Origin: Pseudoalteromonas phenolica
GTDB taxonomy: Bacteria > Pseudomonadota > Gammaproteobacteria > Enterobacterales > Alteromonadaceae
Reading direction: 5' to 3'
Length of the DNA: 64,000 bases
NCBI RefSeq assembly: GCF_005886345.1
Contig: NZ_PNEC01000037.1
Location: 1-64,000 of the forward strand
In this document: piece after piece, positions 1-8,850 of the stretch
Layout of the letters: the number at the start of each line of letters is the position of its first letter
Position numbering within the stretch: the first letter of the stretch is position 1
Program-made: the position numbers and the translations under genes
Notes under the pieces: generated by a model
Database searches by the model: none
The model's input: the letters and a program-made list of their open reading frames with translations, nothing else
Told to the model about the DNA's origin: nothing

Positions 1-1155
1 TTATGCGCAGCTCAGGTTAAAATAGGAAAATTTACGATGAGAAAAAGCAAGTTTACCGAAACCCAAATTGTTAGCATGATCAAAGAAGCTGAGTCAGGTA
101 TTCCTGTGCCTGAAATTTGCCGCAAACATGGCATCGGCCAAAGCACATTTTATAAATAGCGCTCAAAATATGGTGGTATGGAAGCTTCGGATGTTAAACG
201 CCTTAAAGAACTTGAAGAAGAAAACCGTAAGCTAAAAGATATGTTTGCAACGCTGAGCTTAAAGCACTCGATGCTTGAGGATATCATCGCAAAAAAGCTG
301 TAAAAACAAGTAGACGCAGAGCTTGGGTCGAGCATTTAAAAGTTCAATTTAACGTCAGTGTCGCATTTGCTTGTGAAGTGGCAGGGCTAAGCCGCTCAGT
401 TTTTTATTACAAACATAAACGGCCATCAGATGATGAGGTTATAGACGCATTGCTAGCATTGGTTGAACGTCACCAAAGATGGGGGCTGCCCAAACTATTT
501 AAAAGGCTTCGCAATAAGGGGAAACCTTGGAATAAGAAGCGTGTTGAACGAGTTTACAACATGCTAAAACTGAATTTAAGACGTAAAGGAAAACGCCGTG
601 TACCAACGAGAACGCCAGAGCCATTAAGTGCTCCAACACAGCATAATGAGTCATGGTCAATGGACTTTATGAGTGATGCATTAAGCTATGGACATCGTTT
701 TAGAACACTCAATGTACTCGATGACTTCAACCGACAAGCATTAGCCATTGAAGTTGATACCAGTTTAACGGCAGAAAGAGTGATTAGGACATTATAACAG
801 ATTATCGCTTGGCGAGGTAAACCAAAAAAAATTAGAGTCGATAATGGCCCTGAATTTACCTCAACGGCGCTTGAAACTTGGGCTATAGAAAACAACATCA
901 AGTTGGAGTTTATAAAACCAGGTAGTCCTTATCAAAATGGCTTTGTGGAAAGATTTAACCGAAGTTATCGTGAAGAGGTGCTAGATTTATACTTGTTTGA
1001 GTCACTACAAGAAGTACGTTAAATCACAGATGAATGTATAGATATTTATAATTATGAGCGACCTCATGATTCAATTGGTGATATGACACCAATTGTTTAC
1101 CACGAGGCTGCATAAAATTCTACAAAAGAGCTGTACTAAATTGGGTGGAGTTACA
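1..1155 (+). mobile_element. IS3-family insertion sequence, left end cut by window edge, degenerate
   Basis: The block encodes the two-frame transposase of an IS3-family element and ends in a sequence that closes with GGAGTTACA, consistent with the terminal ...CA-3' of this family. The left terminal repeat is outside the window or within the first 36 bases, so the pairing of ends could not be checked. The element cannot move by itself because its transposase carries at least three nonsense codons. Right boundary near 1155 is inferred from the ACA end, not from a seen target duplication. Confidence 0.8.
37..1115 (+). pseudogene. IS3-family transposase (OrfA + OrfB), nonsense-mutated
   Basis: OrfA starts at ATG 37 (MRKSKFTETQIVSMIKEA, an HTH typical of IS3 OrfA) and would end at TAA 301-303, but codon 157-159 is TAG where the family has Trp (YKWR). 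An A6 run followed by G at 291-297 is a likely -1 frameshift site that leads into OrfB. OrfB shows the DDE integrase core: WSMDFMSDAL, LDDFNRQAL, IRVDNGPEFTS, NGFVERFNRSYREEVL and the closing YNYERPHDSIG. It is interrupted by TAA at 795-797 and TAA near 1020 and ends at 1113-1115. Three independent stops mean long decay, so the element is a fossil. Confidence 0.9.
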
Positions 1156-1509
1156 TTAATGCAGCCTGAAAGCATAAAATTTTAGAGATGACAGCTCCAA
1201 AATACAGGGGGCATTTCGTGGCTAACTCAAATAAATCTTCACAGGTGCAAACAAGGTACTTTAGGCAGCATGGAGTATCTTCGCCAGCAGATATGGCAGT
1301 ATTGAGTAACTTGCTAAATAGGGTCGGAATGGGCAGCTATTTTATATTGGATCTGATGCTGACTTTGTTTGGACTTGCTGCTGAAAGTGATTGGATTTTA
1401 CATATGTAGGTGTAACCCTGTGTAATCGACAAATTAAAGTGTCTTAACTAGCTTTTAAGTGGATTTCAATGTGAATTCGATTTGTTTAAAAACTTAAAAG
1501 GATGATTTT
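1156..1509. other. Intergenic region, 354 bp, no supported gene
   Basis: This stretch between the IS end and the next gene contains an open frame of 73 codons at 1188-1409, but it has no recognisable domain, no convincing ribosome binding site and a composition like non-coding DNA. I do not call it. An AAAAGGATGATTTTATG ribosome binding context for the next gene lies at its right end. Confidence 0.5.
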
Positions 1510-2331
1510 ATGAATGATCAAGTTTCGAACCCGGATGTACTAAAAAACACCCATCCAGCACCAATGGAAAAAATTCAGCAAGCACATGACTTTATGGACT
1601 CTTTAGAGTTGCATGAGCCAGTTGTGCCTTTGCAAGTTGCTAACTTTGTTACCTCTACCGGAGCCAGTAAAGAAATCGAATCTGACAGTAAAGGGGCGTA
1701 TGTTAACAACGGTAGCTTGGTTACTTTTGTTGATGGCATCAGTGCTCAGCACAAAAAAGATGTGCTGAACTCGACGCTACTAGCGCAACTGGCGGCGACT
1801 AAAAAGCATGATAGGTACAAAGATACCGAAGCCTGGTATAAGTTTTATATTGATACCCTTGAAAAAATTGGTTGGGTTGCTCAGAGCTTTTCTTTCTCAG
1901 AATATCAAGTCTCTGGCTCTACATTTACTGTCGACAAAGTGGTTCTTGATGTATTAAAAGCTATCGCATCAGAAAACGAAATGGCGGTAGTACAAGAGAC
2001 ATTAAAAGCGCTAGAGGCGTTATCAGATAAAGATGGCAAGCTAGTATTATTTGATAGTAATTCGCACCATCAAGGTAACGGAAACTTTCAAATTGCAAGC
2101 GCCAGAGAGGCTGATGGCGATGTAGCTGTTAATTTGGGGGCGTTTTATTTTGATAGCACGCAAAACTCTACCAAGGTGTTGTTTTTTGAGTTTAAAAGCT
2201 CAGATACTAAAATCTTTAAAGGCACGGAAAGTGCGGTGTTAAATGAAGAAGTTTACTCTCAAGTAAGAGACAAAATAGTCACAAAACTTGGGGGAAAGAT
2301 TGCACAAAATGTCGATGAAATCGAGATTTAA
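1510..2331 (+). CDS. Hypothetical protein, 273 aa
   Basis: I do not recognise this protein. It has no signal peptide or membrane segment, is acidic, and looks like a soluble cytoplasmic protein of mixed alpha/beta content. A helical region (about residues 60-170, with DTEAWYKFYIDTLEKIGWV) is followed by a beta-rich C-terminal part (about 185-245, with VAVNLGAFYFDSTQNSTKV and VLFFEFKSSDTKIF). The start is supported by AAAAGGA ten bases upstream. It sits between two dead mobile elements and is followed by a good hairpin terminator, so it is a monocistronic accessory gene. The layout of a helical body and a C-terminal sandwich recalls bacterial toxins or inclusion proteins, but that is only an impression. 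Confidence 0.75.
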   Translation: MNDQVSNPDVLKNTHPAPMEKIQQAHDFMDSLELHEPVVPLQVANFVTSTGASKEIESDSKGAYVNNGSLVTFVDGISAQHKKDVLNSTLLAQLAATKKHDRYKDTEAWYKFYIDTLEKIGWVAQSFSFSEYQVSGSTFTVDKVVLDVLKAIASENEMAVVQETLKALEALSDKDGKLVLFDSNSHHQGNGNFQIASAREADGDVAVNLGAFYFDSTQNSTKVLFFEFKSSDTKIFKGTESAVLNEEVYSQVRDKIVTKLGGKIAQNVDEIEI

Positions 2332-2343
2332 GTAATTGTATTG

Positions 2344-2372
2344 AGAATGCGCTCACAGAGCGTATTCTTTAG
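2344..2372 (+). terminator. Rho-independent terminator of the 273-aa gene
   Basis: An 11-bp stem AGAATGCGCTC / GAGCGTATTCT (one G-T pair) with a 3-base loop starts 12 bases after the stop codon and is followed by a short T-rich tail. Confidence 0.75.
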
Positions 2373-2400
2373 CCTTTTCATTGTTGTGTATTCACCCGTT

Positions 2401-2667
2401 ATGATTAGACCATTGCGTTTGTAGTTTTCAGGTGGCACTTTATCATGTCACATTACGTGGTAATGAATGAAAAGCCATTTTAGAGATTGGCAAGATTTTG
2501 CAATTCTAATGGGGGTTTTAGGGTCGGCTTGTGACAGATTTAATTGGGCAATACACGCCTATTGTTTGATGCACAATCACTATCATTTATTAAAATACCC
2601 AAGTGCTAAATCAATGTTATTCGCCATTGAATATAGGCTACTTAGTATACCTCTAGGAGGTAAGTAG
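2401..2667 (+). pseudogene. REP-associated (Y1/HUH) tyrosine transposase remnant
   Basis: Reading from ATG 2401 gives MIRPLRL, then a TAG at 2422, then FSG; a shift of frame gives ALYHVTLRGNE, and a second shift near 2463 gives HFRDWQDF...AIHAYCLMHNHYHLL up to about 2596. Joined together this matches the N-terminal half of TnpA_REP/RAYT proteins, whose usual text is RPLRLEF.GALYHVT.RGNE and the HUH-bearing MPNHYHLL. The catalytic Tyr region and C-terminus are missing: after HNHYHLL the sequence no longer resembles the family. It is a truncated relic with one nonsense codon and at least two frameshifts. Confidence 0.8.
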
Positions 2668-2713
2668 AACTGTTGCCAATGCCACACCTGACACTAGCAG
2701 TTTCTAACTGATT

Positions 2714-2749
2714 TGCGCTCGTTCGTTGCTAATTTTTGCTTGCTATTTG
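2714..2749. other. attC-loop-like sequence block
   Basis: These 36 bases match 31 of 36 positions of the central part of the integron attC site at 63500-63535. The flanks do not show the paired R and L boxes of a working attC, so at most this is a decayed site or a shared loop motif. Confidence 0.3.
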
Positions 2750-2795
2750 ATGTCAATTAAGCGAGTAATGATATAAAGCTCAAATAGAGGTATAG

Positions 2796-3167
2796 ATGTT
2801 GAAAAAAGTTTTTCTAGTTTTGTCAGTGTTTCTACTTGCTTCATGTACTTTAAAAACAAATTTAGGTAGTTACTTAAACTCCAAGGCTGAAACTGAAATT
2901 CGAAGCAGTGGTGTAAATGTATACGGATCGAGTGAAATTTTCAGCTATCAAACTCAATTTCTTGGACAAGTTGAAACCGACTTCTGCCAAAATGATAAAT
3001 TGGGTAAGTTACCACCTAAAAGTAAATTACAGCGTACTTTAAAAGTTAAGGCACAAAAAATGGGTGGTAATGGGATTGTTTATAATCAATGTAAAGCAGC
3101 CCTGTACTACAATGGCTGCGAAAAATATTTAAGGTGCGAAGGCTCAGTTTATTCTGTAACGATGTAA
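2796..3167 (+). CDS. RcsF-like outer-membrane lipoprotein
   Basis: A 123-aa lipoprotein with signal peptide MLKKVFLVLSVFLLASC; the lipobox LASC puts the acylated Cys at residue 17. The mature part has four cysteines (DFCQ, NQCKAA, NGCEKY, RCEGS) in the order and spacing of RcsF, together with the conserved blocks VYGSSEIFSYQTQFLGQV and KVKAQKMGGNGIVYNQC. RcsF reports outer-membrane and peptidoglycan stress to the Rcs phosphorelay in enterobacteria. No rcs gene lies in this window, so the signalling partner is unknown. Start chosen at the only ATG that gives a complete signal peptide, with GAGGT upstream. Confidence 0.8.
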   Translation: MLKKVFLVLSVFLLASCTLKTNLGSYLNSKAETEIRSSGVNVYGSSEIFSYQTQFLGQVETDFCQNDKLGKLPPKSKLQRTLKVKAQKMGGNGIVYNQCKAALYYNGCEKYLRCEGSVYSVTM

Positions 3168-3295
3168 GTTAGCCTTTTGGCATCCATGCTTTAAAGGTAA
3201 GTATGAACAGGTAATTTGTTTACAGTTTTGTCCTAATTACTTCTTAAAATAAACTTGAATATCAATATATAACTTAAGCTGTCATTTCTTGACGT

Positions 3296-4057
3296 TCAAA
3301 GCGTATTGAGCTTATTTAATATCTCTTTTATAGTCATAAGACCTGGTACTATTTCGCCGTTAGCAAATAAAATGGTCGGGGTCGCGCTAAATCCAAACGT
3401 TTGTGCCAAGGCTTGTTGCGCTTTAAGGTTGTTAACACATGTTTGGTTGGCTTGGGTGCTCGACTCAACGTTTCCGTTATGCATTGCTGAGTCCATTGCT
3501 GCTTGCGGGTTTGCTGCACACAACGCATTAACTGTTTTAATAAATGCGACGCTGCCTGCTTTTCCTCTCGGTAGCATAACGTAATCTACGGTAACGCCTT
3601 GTTGGTTTAAGTCTTTTATTTGAGTGTGGAGTTTCCGGCAAAAAGGGCAGTCAATATCGGTGAAAATAGTGAGTTTATGTTGCTCTTTTTTTGCTGTGTA
3701 GGTTAAGAGCTTTTCTCTTGGGATGGATGCAACAAGTGCTTGTCTATGTTGCTGATTTGCTAACTCAATAAGATCAGCCCGAGATGAAGTATCAATCACC
3801 TTACCCCAAAATAAGTACTGCCCATCTTTACTGGCCAGTAAAATCTGGTTGTCGATTTTTATGCGATCAAATGTGTTATTGAATTGTGTGATTTCAAACT
3901 TAGCTTGTGGGCCGAGTAGTGTGCTCAACTTTTTATCTAGCACTTGATTAGTATAAGCCGATAAATACTGAGTTGAGGCTTCTGCTGACACTATATTTGC
4001 GTAAACAAAGACTGAAGAAATTAAGGGCAGAATTGATAATGTATAAAATGCTCTCAT
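3296..4057 (-). CDS. dsbC: Thiol:disulfide interchange protein, DsbC/DsbG type
   Basis: A 253-aa periplasmic protein with an N-terminal signal peptide (MRAFYTLSILPLISSVFVYANIV). Residues about 35-115 form the DsbC dimerisation domain (LLASKDGQYLFWGKVID is the characteristic strand pair) and residues about 125-250 a thioredoxin fold with active site DIDCPFCRKLH and the cis-proline loop SATPTILFANG. The family isomerises wrong disulfides in the periplasm and is kept reduced by DsbD. CPFC differs from E. coli DsbC (CGYC) but DsbC/G proteins vary here. It follows the broken ToxR-like gene on the same strand with about 108 bp between them. Confidence 0.85.
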   Translation of the reverse strand: MRAFYTLSILPLISSVFVYANIVSAEASTQYLSAYTNQVLDKKLSTLLGPQAKFEITQFNNTFDRIKIDNQILLASKDGQYLFWGKVIDTSSRADLIELANQQHRQALVASIPREKLLTYTAKKEQHKLTIFTDIDCPFCRKLHTQIKDLNQQGVTVDYVMLPRGKAGSVAFIKTVNALCAANPQAAMDSAMHNGNVESSTQANQTCVNNLKAQQALAQTFGFSATPTILFANGEIVPGLMTIKEILNKLNTL

Positions 4058-4165
4058 AAGACACTCACTAAAGTTTTAAAGTAAGCGCCTTTATAAAGTA
4101 GTTATTTCCCTGAGTTGAATATAATTACCTGCAAGTTTCTATAATTATATATATTCGTAACATTT

Positions 4166-5182
4166 TCATGTGGTTAGTTGTGTTCTTGTTGAAAGGTGAG
4201 TACGAGCGAGCATTGCTTCATATTGACTATCTTTGCACTCTAACTTTGACGTGACAGGCTGTCTGAGTTGCTTACAAAGTTGTGCATGTTCGCCGTTTAA
4301 TTGTGTGCTTTCAGGTTTTTTTGAAGTGGCTTGATGTTTTACCGCTTGAGTAACGATTGATTGTTTAAGGGGCTCTATTTGTTGTTGGTCAACCAATGCA
4401 GCAATTTGTTGATCAAACATTTGCGCACTACAAATTGCAAGTCCTTGCTCTGCGGATTTTTTACCTCGAAGAGCAAAGTCTAGTGCGTCGTTAAAGTTGT
4501 TTTCTGTCGTTGCGATCCGACTGAGTAATGAAAGTGCTTGCCCTTGGTAATAACTTTGCGCCTCATTCTCTATGAGTAGCTCTTCTGCGAGTTGTTTGGC
4601 GTGAGCAATTTGATGCTGACTGAACTTGAGCTCAGCTAACAATAATTTGGCTTCTTGTGAGTGAGGGTTTTCTTGCAAGCTGAAATACAGCCACTTTTGT
4701 GCTGTTTCGTAGTCTTGTGCGTGGTAAGCATACACAGCTTTGGTGTAGCTACCGAGCGCTGGTGGTGATGCAGGTATCAAGGCGTGATTATATTTAACAA
4801 TAATTCCTGCACTTAAAAAGCTGCAAACTAATAAGCTCGCAGCAACTGCATATTTTTTTATGCTTCTAGGTGTCTTTTCAGGCAGCTTGTGAACATTGGT
4901 TTGCCAATAATAGCCTTGATTGGGCAGAGTGCGAATTAGGGGTTCATTAGGGTCAAGCTTTCGTATTTCACTGATAACTTGAAATAGACGGTAATCTTGG
5001 CTGTGCTGTTGACCCCATAATGCTCTATGTAAGGTCTCTTTTGTGACCAAAGTTTGAGGTGTATTCATAAACACCTCAATCGCTTACGCTGTTTTTGGCC
5101 GAATGTTAACAACTTTGCCTGAGCGTTCTAAATGATAGCTTTGATCGCAAAAAGTAAAATCTAAAAATTGATAAATCGCCAT
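4166..5182 (-). pseudogene. ToxR/CadC-type membrane regulator with TPR-like tail, interrupted by a stop codon
   Basis: The downstream reading frame (302 codons from 5074) starts inside a winged-helix domain: TKETLHRALWG...LFQVISEIRKL...IRTLPNQGYYW is the second half of a Trans_reg_C domain. The missing first half is directly upstream in the same frame, from ATG 5182 (MAIYQFLDFTFCDQSYHLER...VVNIRPKTA), and is separated by one TAA at 5084-5086 exactly where the family continues RPKT.A.. into the helix. After the DNA-binding domain come a membrane segment (AVAASLLVCSFLSAGIIV) and a periplasmic TPR-like part. A TTA-to-TAA change would explain it. Either the gene is dead, or a shortened protein without a full DNA-binding domain is made from ATG 5074. 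Confidence 0.8.
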
Positions 5183-5344
5183 TTGTTATTCCCACATATT
5201 AAGAATAAATCTCTATACTTTTATAAAGCTTTAATTTTAAGTTATCAATAGTAGGTCTTAGTTAGCATCCAACCCTTTAAAATGTTAAGTCTTCAAGTCT
5301 GCAGAAAATACTTGATTGAGATAGAGGTGGAGCTTTGTTTAATA

Positions 5345-5668
5345 CTAATGTTCAGTTCTCAGTCCCTCAAGTACCTGTATTACTTCCATCATATAGACAT
5401 CTTCAATTAGTGCTACTACATCATTCCATCTAGGGTTATATTCGTTGTTTTCCCAACGCCTAAGTGTTCTTTCTTCAATGCCATAATGCGCTGCCGACTC
5501 AGCTTGAGTAAGGCCTCTAAAGTTTCTTGCATATTTTAATAAATTTGCACCTTTTGGCGTTCTAGATAATTTAGGTCTTGCTCCAGACCATATTGGTTCA
5601 GCATGTTTGTACTTTTGGTTTGTAATACGAGTTTTGCACAATAAATTCAATGTATTTACTTTTGTCAT
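5345..5668 (-). CDS. XRE-type helix-turn-helix regulator, 107 aa
   Basis: The start is set at ATG 5668 (MTKVNTLNLL) because AAGGAG lies seven bases upstream; an upstream ATG at 5725 has no such site. The C-terminal half holds a Cro/C1-type HTH: LLKYARNFRGLTQAESAAHYGIEERTLRRWENNEYNPRW, about residues 48-88. The N-terminal 45 residues are basic and unassigned. It is transcribed away from an S24-type repressor gene across a 276-bp region with repeated TTGCGTAA motifs. One such motif overlaps its own leader, which suggests auto- or cross-regulation. Confidence 0.8.
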   Translation of the reverse strand: MTKVNTLNLLCKTRITNQKYKHAEPIWSGARPKLSRTPKGANLLKYARNFRGLTQAESAAHYGIEERTLRRWENNEYNPRWNDVVALIEDVYMMEVIQVLEGLRTEH

Positions 5669-5687
5669 TATGTTTCTCCTTAAAATA

Positions 5688-5862
5688 TTACGCAATTGAG
5701 AGGTGGATGTGTTATTTCCTCTCAAAAACGCTTAATTTATCGTTTTTAGATAGAATGAAATGCTTTCTATAACGTTTTAAATGTATAGTTTGCGTAATTT
5801 TTTAAATATTTTAGATCCGTTTTTTACGCATGGCAAGAGTGGAATTATGAATTTTTGCGTAA
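5688..5862. promoter_or_regulatory. Four copies of a TTGCGTAA/TTACGCAA operator-like motif
   Basis: Copies at 5688-5695 (TTACGCAA), 5790-5797 (TTGCGTAA), 5824-5831 (TTACGCAT) and 5855-5862 (TTGCGTAA) lie in the divergent promoter region between the XRE gene and the S24 repressor gene. The last three are spaced 34 and 31 bp, about three helical turns, and the last one ends ten bases before the -35 box of the repressor promoter. Binding by either regulator is inferred. Confidence 0.55.
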
Positions 5863-5871
5863 TAAGTTAAT

Positions 5872-5899
5872 TTGATAATGAAAAAAATGACTGTATAAT
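5872..5899 (+). promoter_or_regulatory. Probable sigma-70 promoter of the S24 repressor gene
   Basis: TTGATA at 5872-5877 and TATAAT at 5894-5899 with a 16-base spacer, 45 bases before the ATG at 5945. Confidence 0.65.
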
Positions 5900-5944
5900 G
5901 TCGTTCTAATTGGAGTTAGAGCAAAAAGTAGGTGATTAGCAGTA

Positions 5945-6649
5945 ATGGAACAACATAAAACTACATTACCAGTTCTTCAGAGTTTGTTTGAGCGCGTCGA
6001 ATTTGCAATTAAACCAGATAGTATTAGAAATTTTGCGTCAAAAATTGATGTTTCAGAAGGCACCTTGAGAAGAGTTTTAAAAGGTGAAGATCCAAAATTA
6101 AGTATTATTGAACGTATTGCTGATACTGCGAGTATCGATCTTATGTGGCTTATTACAGGCCAAAGCAGTACTTCGATTGAACATTCTTTTTCACCTGCAC
6201 AGACGAATGTAAGGTTAGAAGACTTTAATGAAGAATTTGTACTTGTACCTGGATACCATGTCACAGTAAGTGCAGGTCATGGTGCATTTAATGATCAAAC
6301 GCAAATATCTCGTCATCTTGCTTTTAGAAAAAAATGGATTGAGTATAAAAACTTAGAAAAAAGTGAATTAGCAGTTGTTTTTGCTAAAGGTGATTCAATG
6401 GAACCAACCATTCACAATAATAACTCTATTTTGGTTGATCTTAGTGATAAAAAATTAAGTGAAGGCCTCATATATGTAGTGAGACTCGGAGAAGAGCTTT
6501 ATGCTAAGAGGTTACAGCAATATCTTGATGGCTCGGTAAGGCTCATAAGTGATAATAAAGAGTATGTTGAACAAGTTGTGAAACCTAATGAGCTAGAACA
6601 ATTAGAGATCATAGGTAAAGTTGTTTGGATTGGGAAAGATTTGGCTTAG
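5945..6649 (+). CDS. LexA/CI-like repressor with S24 peptidase domain
   Basis: A 234-aa protein with an N-terminal HTH (about residues 23-70: RNFASKIDVSEGTLRRVLKG) and a C-terminal S24 self-cleaving domain (about 100-230). The expected cleavage dipeptide Ala-Gly lies in VTVSAGHGAF, the catalytic Ser is in AKGDSMEPTI (residue 151) and the Lys in LYAKRLQQ (residue 188). Family members are phage CI-type or SOS-like repressors that cut themselves when RecA filaments form. No phage gene lies nearby, so it could be the remaining switch of a lost prophage or a stand-alone damage-responsive regulator. It faces the XRE gene head to head. Confidence 0.88.
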   Translation: MEQHKTTLPVLQSLFERVEFAIKPDSIRNFASKIDVSEGTLRRVLKGEDPKLSIIERIADTASIDLMWLITGQSSTSIEHSFSPAQTNVRLEDFNEEFVLVPGYHVTVSAGHGAFNDQTQISRHLAFRKKWIEYKNLEKSELAVVFAKGDSMEPTIHNNNSILVDLSDKKLSEGLIYVVRLGEELYAKRLQQYLDGSVRLISDNKEYVEQVVKPNELEQLEIIGKVVWIGKDLA

Positions 6650-6727
6650 AAACAACAAAATTTCCAACTTTGTATTAACCTGATTATTGTGATGCTGTCG
6701 TTATTTTTTACGATCTTTTTGGATTAG

Positions 6728-6766
6728 AAAAAAGGGGTTCTCGTCATAGATAGCCCCTTTTGTTTT
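6728..6766. terminator. Bidirectional terminator between the S24 gene and the TonB receptor
   Basis: AAAAGGGG pairs with CCCCTTTT around a 15- to 16-base loop and is followed by TGTTTTATT; it sits between the two convergent genes. Confidence 0.65.
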
Positions 6767-6774
6767 ATTGTATA

Positions 6775-8751
6775 TTATTCGCCGAATTGAATTCTTACAC
6801 CGGCATTGACGGTAAAGCCATCATTACGAGACCAAATATCTGTAGTCCAGCGGCCACTTGCTGATTGCTCAGGTAAAACCAGCGGGTCGTCTTTGGTCTG
6901 ACGAACATTTAGCAGGTTTTCAGCATTTACAAACCAGCTTACATTACCAAATGTAATCTGCCCTAAAAGTCCCAAATGCCAGTAGGCGTCACTCTGTGCA
7001 CGATATGGGTTGTTTTCGAGTTGTTGCGTGCCCGTGTAGTAAGCTTCAAAACCAAGTAGATGGCTACCATGTTCTTCCCACATGATCACAGCTCCGGCTG
7101 AGTGCTTGGGTGTTAGTGCAAGAGGAGCGCGCGAACCCGAAATTTCATCGTACTCAGTGGCATCGGTATATAAATAGCTGGTAGTGAATTTTATATCATG
7201 CCAACGAAAGCGAAGTAATAACTCAGCACCTCGGATCTCACTTTGCCCTTGGACGTTGACAATTCTCACCGTTTTATCACAGTTGATACAGCCCGTTTCT
7301 TCTAATTTAGTGACATTATCGATGTCAGAAGCAAACAATGTCAGACTTGTTTCAATGCTATTTATGGTATAGCTAAAATCAACAGAAGCAGTCGTGGCGG
7401 TCTCTTCTTCTAAGTTATTGAGCGGCTCTAAGCGCGATAGCCCGGCGTCTTCAATGTCTTCGATAAAAGGCGTTGGGGCATAATAGCCTTTACCGAAAGA
7501 GCCACGCACTGACCAGTTTTCAGGTTTATATAGAGCGGAGACTCTTGGACTAAACTGAGTGCCATATTCACTATGCCAATCTGTTCTAGCACTTAAAGAA
7601 AGGGCTAATTCGTCAGTGGCATTATAGTCAAGCTGTGAGAATAATCCGGGGACTTCGAATTTATAATCGAATTCATTGTATTGATCTGACTCGAATTGCT
7701 CTTCTTGGTATGCAACACCCACAATCCAAGCGGCTTTATTGGTAAACCCCGTGATGGATGACTCAACTAAATAGCTGTTATGCTGGTCGTCCTCAAATTC
7801 AAGTCCGTATTGATGTTCGTGCTCTTGTTGCATCAATGAACTACGTACATTTAAGCTCAGAGTGTCATTTAAAGGTTGCTCAAATATTAAGCCGCCATCA
7901 AGGCGTAACGAATCCTGATTTTGCACAAATGCTTGACCATCGGGCATGACCGCTCCTTCATCTGTGCCGCCATTTCGTTGCTCTTTCATGGCGCCCATAG
8001 TCATATACAAATTTGCGCCATTTTCACCTGACCAATAAACACGAGGTCGCATTGTCGCTCTTTCGTAATAGGCCATATCGAGCCAGCCGTCATCGTCTAA
8101 GTCTTGTTTTTCTTGATGGTGTGCACCAGCGGTAATTGAAGCGCCTATTGAGTCAGAAACAGGTGCGGCCAAATAGGCGGTAACATCTTGACCATTTTTT
8201 GACGTGGCATTAAATAATACTTCACCTTCAAATTCGTCAGAAGGTGTACGAGAGATCAGATTGATGACCCCGCCCAGAGCTGAGCCGCCATACATAGACG
8301 ATGCTGAACCTTTGATGATCTCAACACTAGCTAAGTCGGTAGGGGGGATCTGCAGTAGCCCGATAGATGCAGTCTGCCCGCCATAAAGTGGCAAACCATC
8401 ACTTAGCAACTGAGTATAACGACCATAAAGGCCTTGCAAGCGAATGTTGGCACTGCCCAGAGCTGGAGAGGTATTTTGTACTCGTACACCGCCTGTTTCA
8501 GCAACAAGCATAGAAATATTACCAGGGCGCATTAACGCTTTTTCTTGAACTTCTTCACCAATAATCACTTCTGTACGAGTTGCCGACTCTGTGACTATAC
8601 GACCCAATCTAGACGCGGTGACCTGAATTTTCTCTATGGCCTTTTTTTCATGACCATGATGGTCGTGTTCATGCTCTTCATGACCGCCAGCATAAGATAA
8701 GGGTGAAAATAGGATTACAGACAAAGCCAGTTTAGAAAGTTTAAATTGCAT
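6775..8751 (-). CDS. TonB-dependent receptor with His-rich N-terminus (probable zinc or copper uptake)
   Basis: A 658-aa outer-membrane receptor. A signal peptide (MQFKLSKLALSVILFSPLSYA) is followed at once by a metal-binding run, GGHEEHEHDHHGHEKK. The TonB box region is IEKIQVTAS, the plug covers about residues 45-160 (IRLQGLYGRYTQLLSDGLPL, GSASSMYGGSALGGVINLIS) and the rest is a 22-strand barrel ending in the typical C-terminal aromatic-rich strand (FTVNAGVRIQFGE). The mature N-terminal His stretch resembles zinc receptors such as ZnuD, so a divalent metal is the likely substrate (inference). A Cys-rich small protein gene lies 99 bp upstream on the same strand. Confidence 0.88.
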   Translation of the reverse strand: MQFKLSKLALSVILFSPLSYAGGHEEHEHDHHGHEKKAIEKIQVTASRLGRIVTESATRTEVIIGEEVQEKALMRPGNISMLVAETGGVRVQNTSPALGSANIRLQGLYGRYTQLLSDGLPLYGGQTASIGLLQIPPTDLASVEIIKGSASSMYGGSALGGVINLISRTPSDEFEGEVLFNATSKNGQDVTAYLAAPVSDSIGASITAGAHHQEKQDLDDDGWLDMAYYERATMRPRVYWSGENGANLYMTMGAMKEQRNGGTDEGAVMPDGQAFVQNQDSLRLDGGLIFEQPLNDTLSLNVRSSLMQQEHEHQYGLEFEDDQHNSYLVESSITGFTNKAAWIVGVAYQEEQFESDQYNEFDYKFEVPGLFSQLDYNATDELALSLSARTDWHSEYGTQFSPRVSALYKPENWSVRGSFGKGYYAPTPFIEDIEDAGLSRLEPLNNLEEETATTASVDFSYTINSIETSLTLFASDIDNVTKLEETGCINCDKTVRIVNVQGQSEIRGAELLLRFRWHDIKFTTSYLYTDATEYDEISGSRAPLALTPKHSAGAVIMWEEHGSHLLGFEAYYTGTQQLENNPYRAQSDAYWHLGLLGQITFGNVSWFVNAENLLNVRQTKDDPLVLPEQSASGRWTTDIWSRNDGFTVNAGVRIQFGE

Positions 8752-8850
8752 TTTTACCTCAAAGTGTACACATGACAGTATGTTCAGCTGTCATTGATAA
8801 ATTTTTATTTGCTTAGTTTGTTGAACAGGTGTGTTTTGGAGGGATCTGCC

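Noticed and set aside
1188-1409. 73-codon open frame after the IS element
   Set aside because: No recognisable domain, no ribosome binding site and non-coding-like composition.
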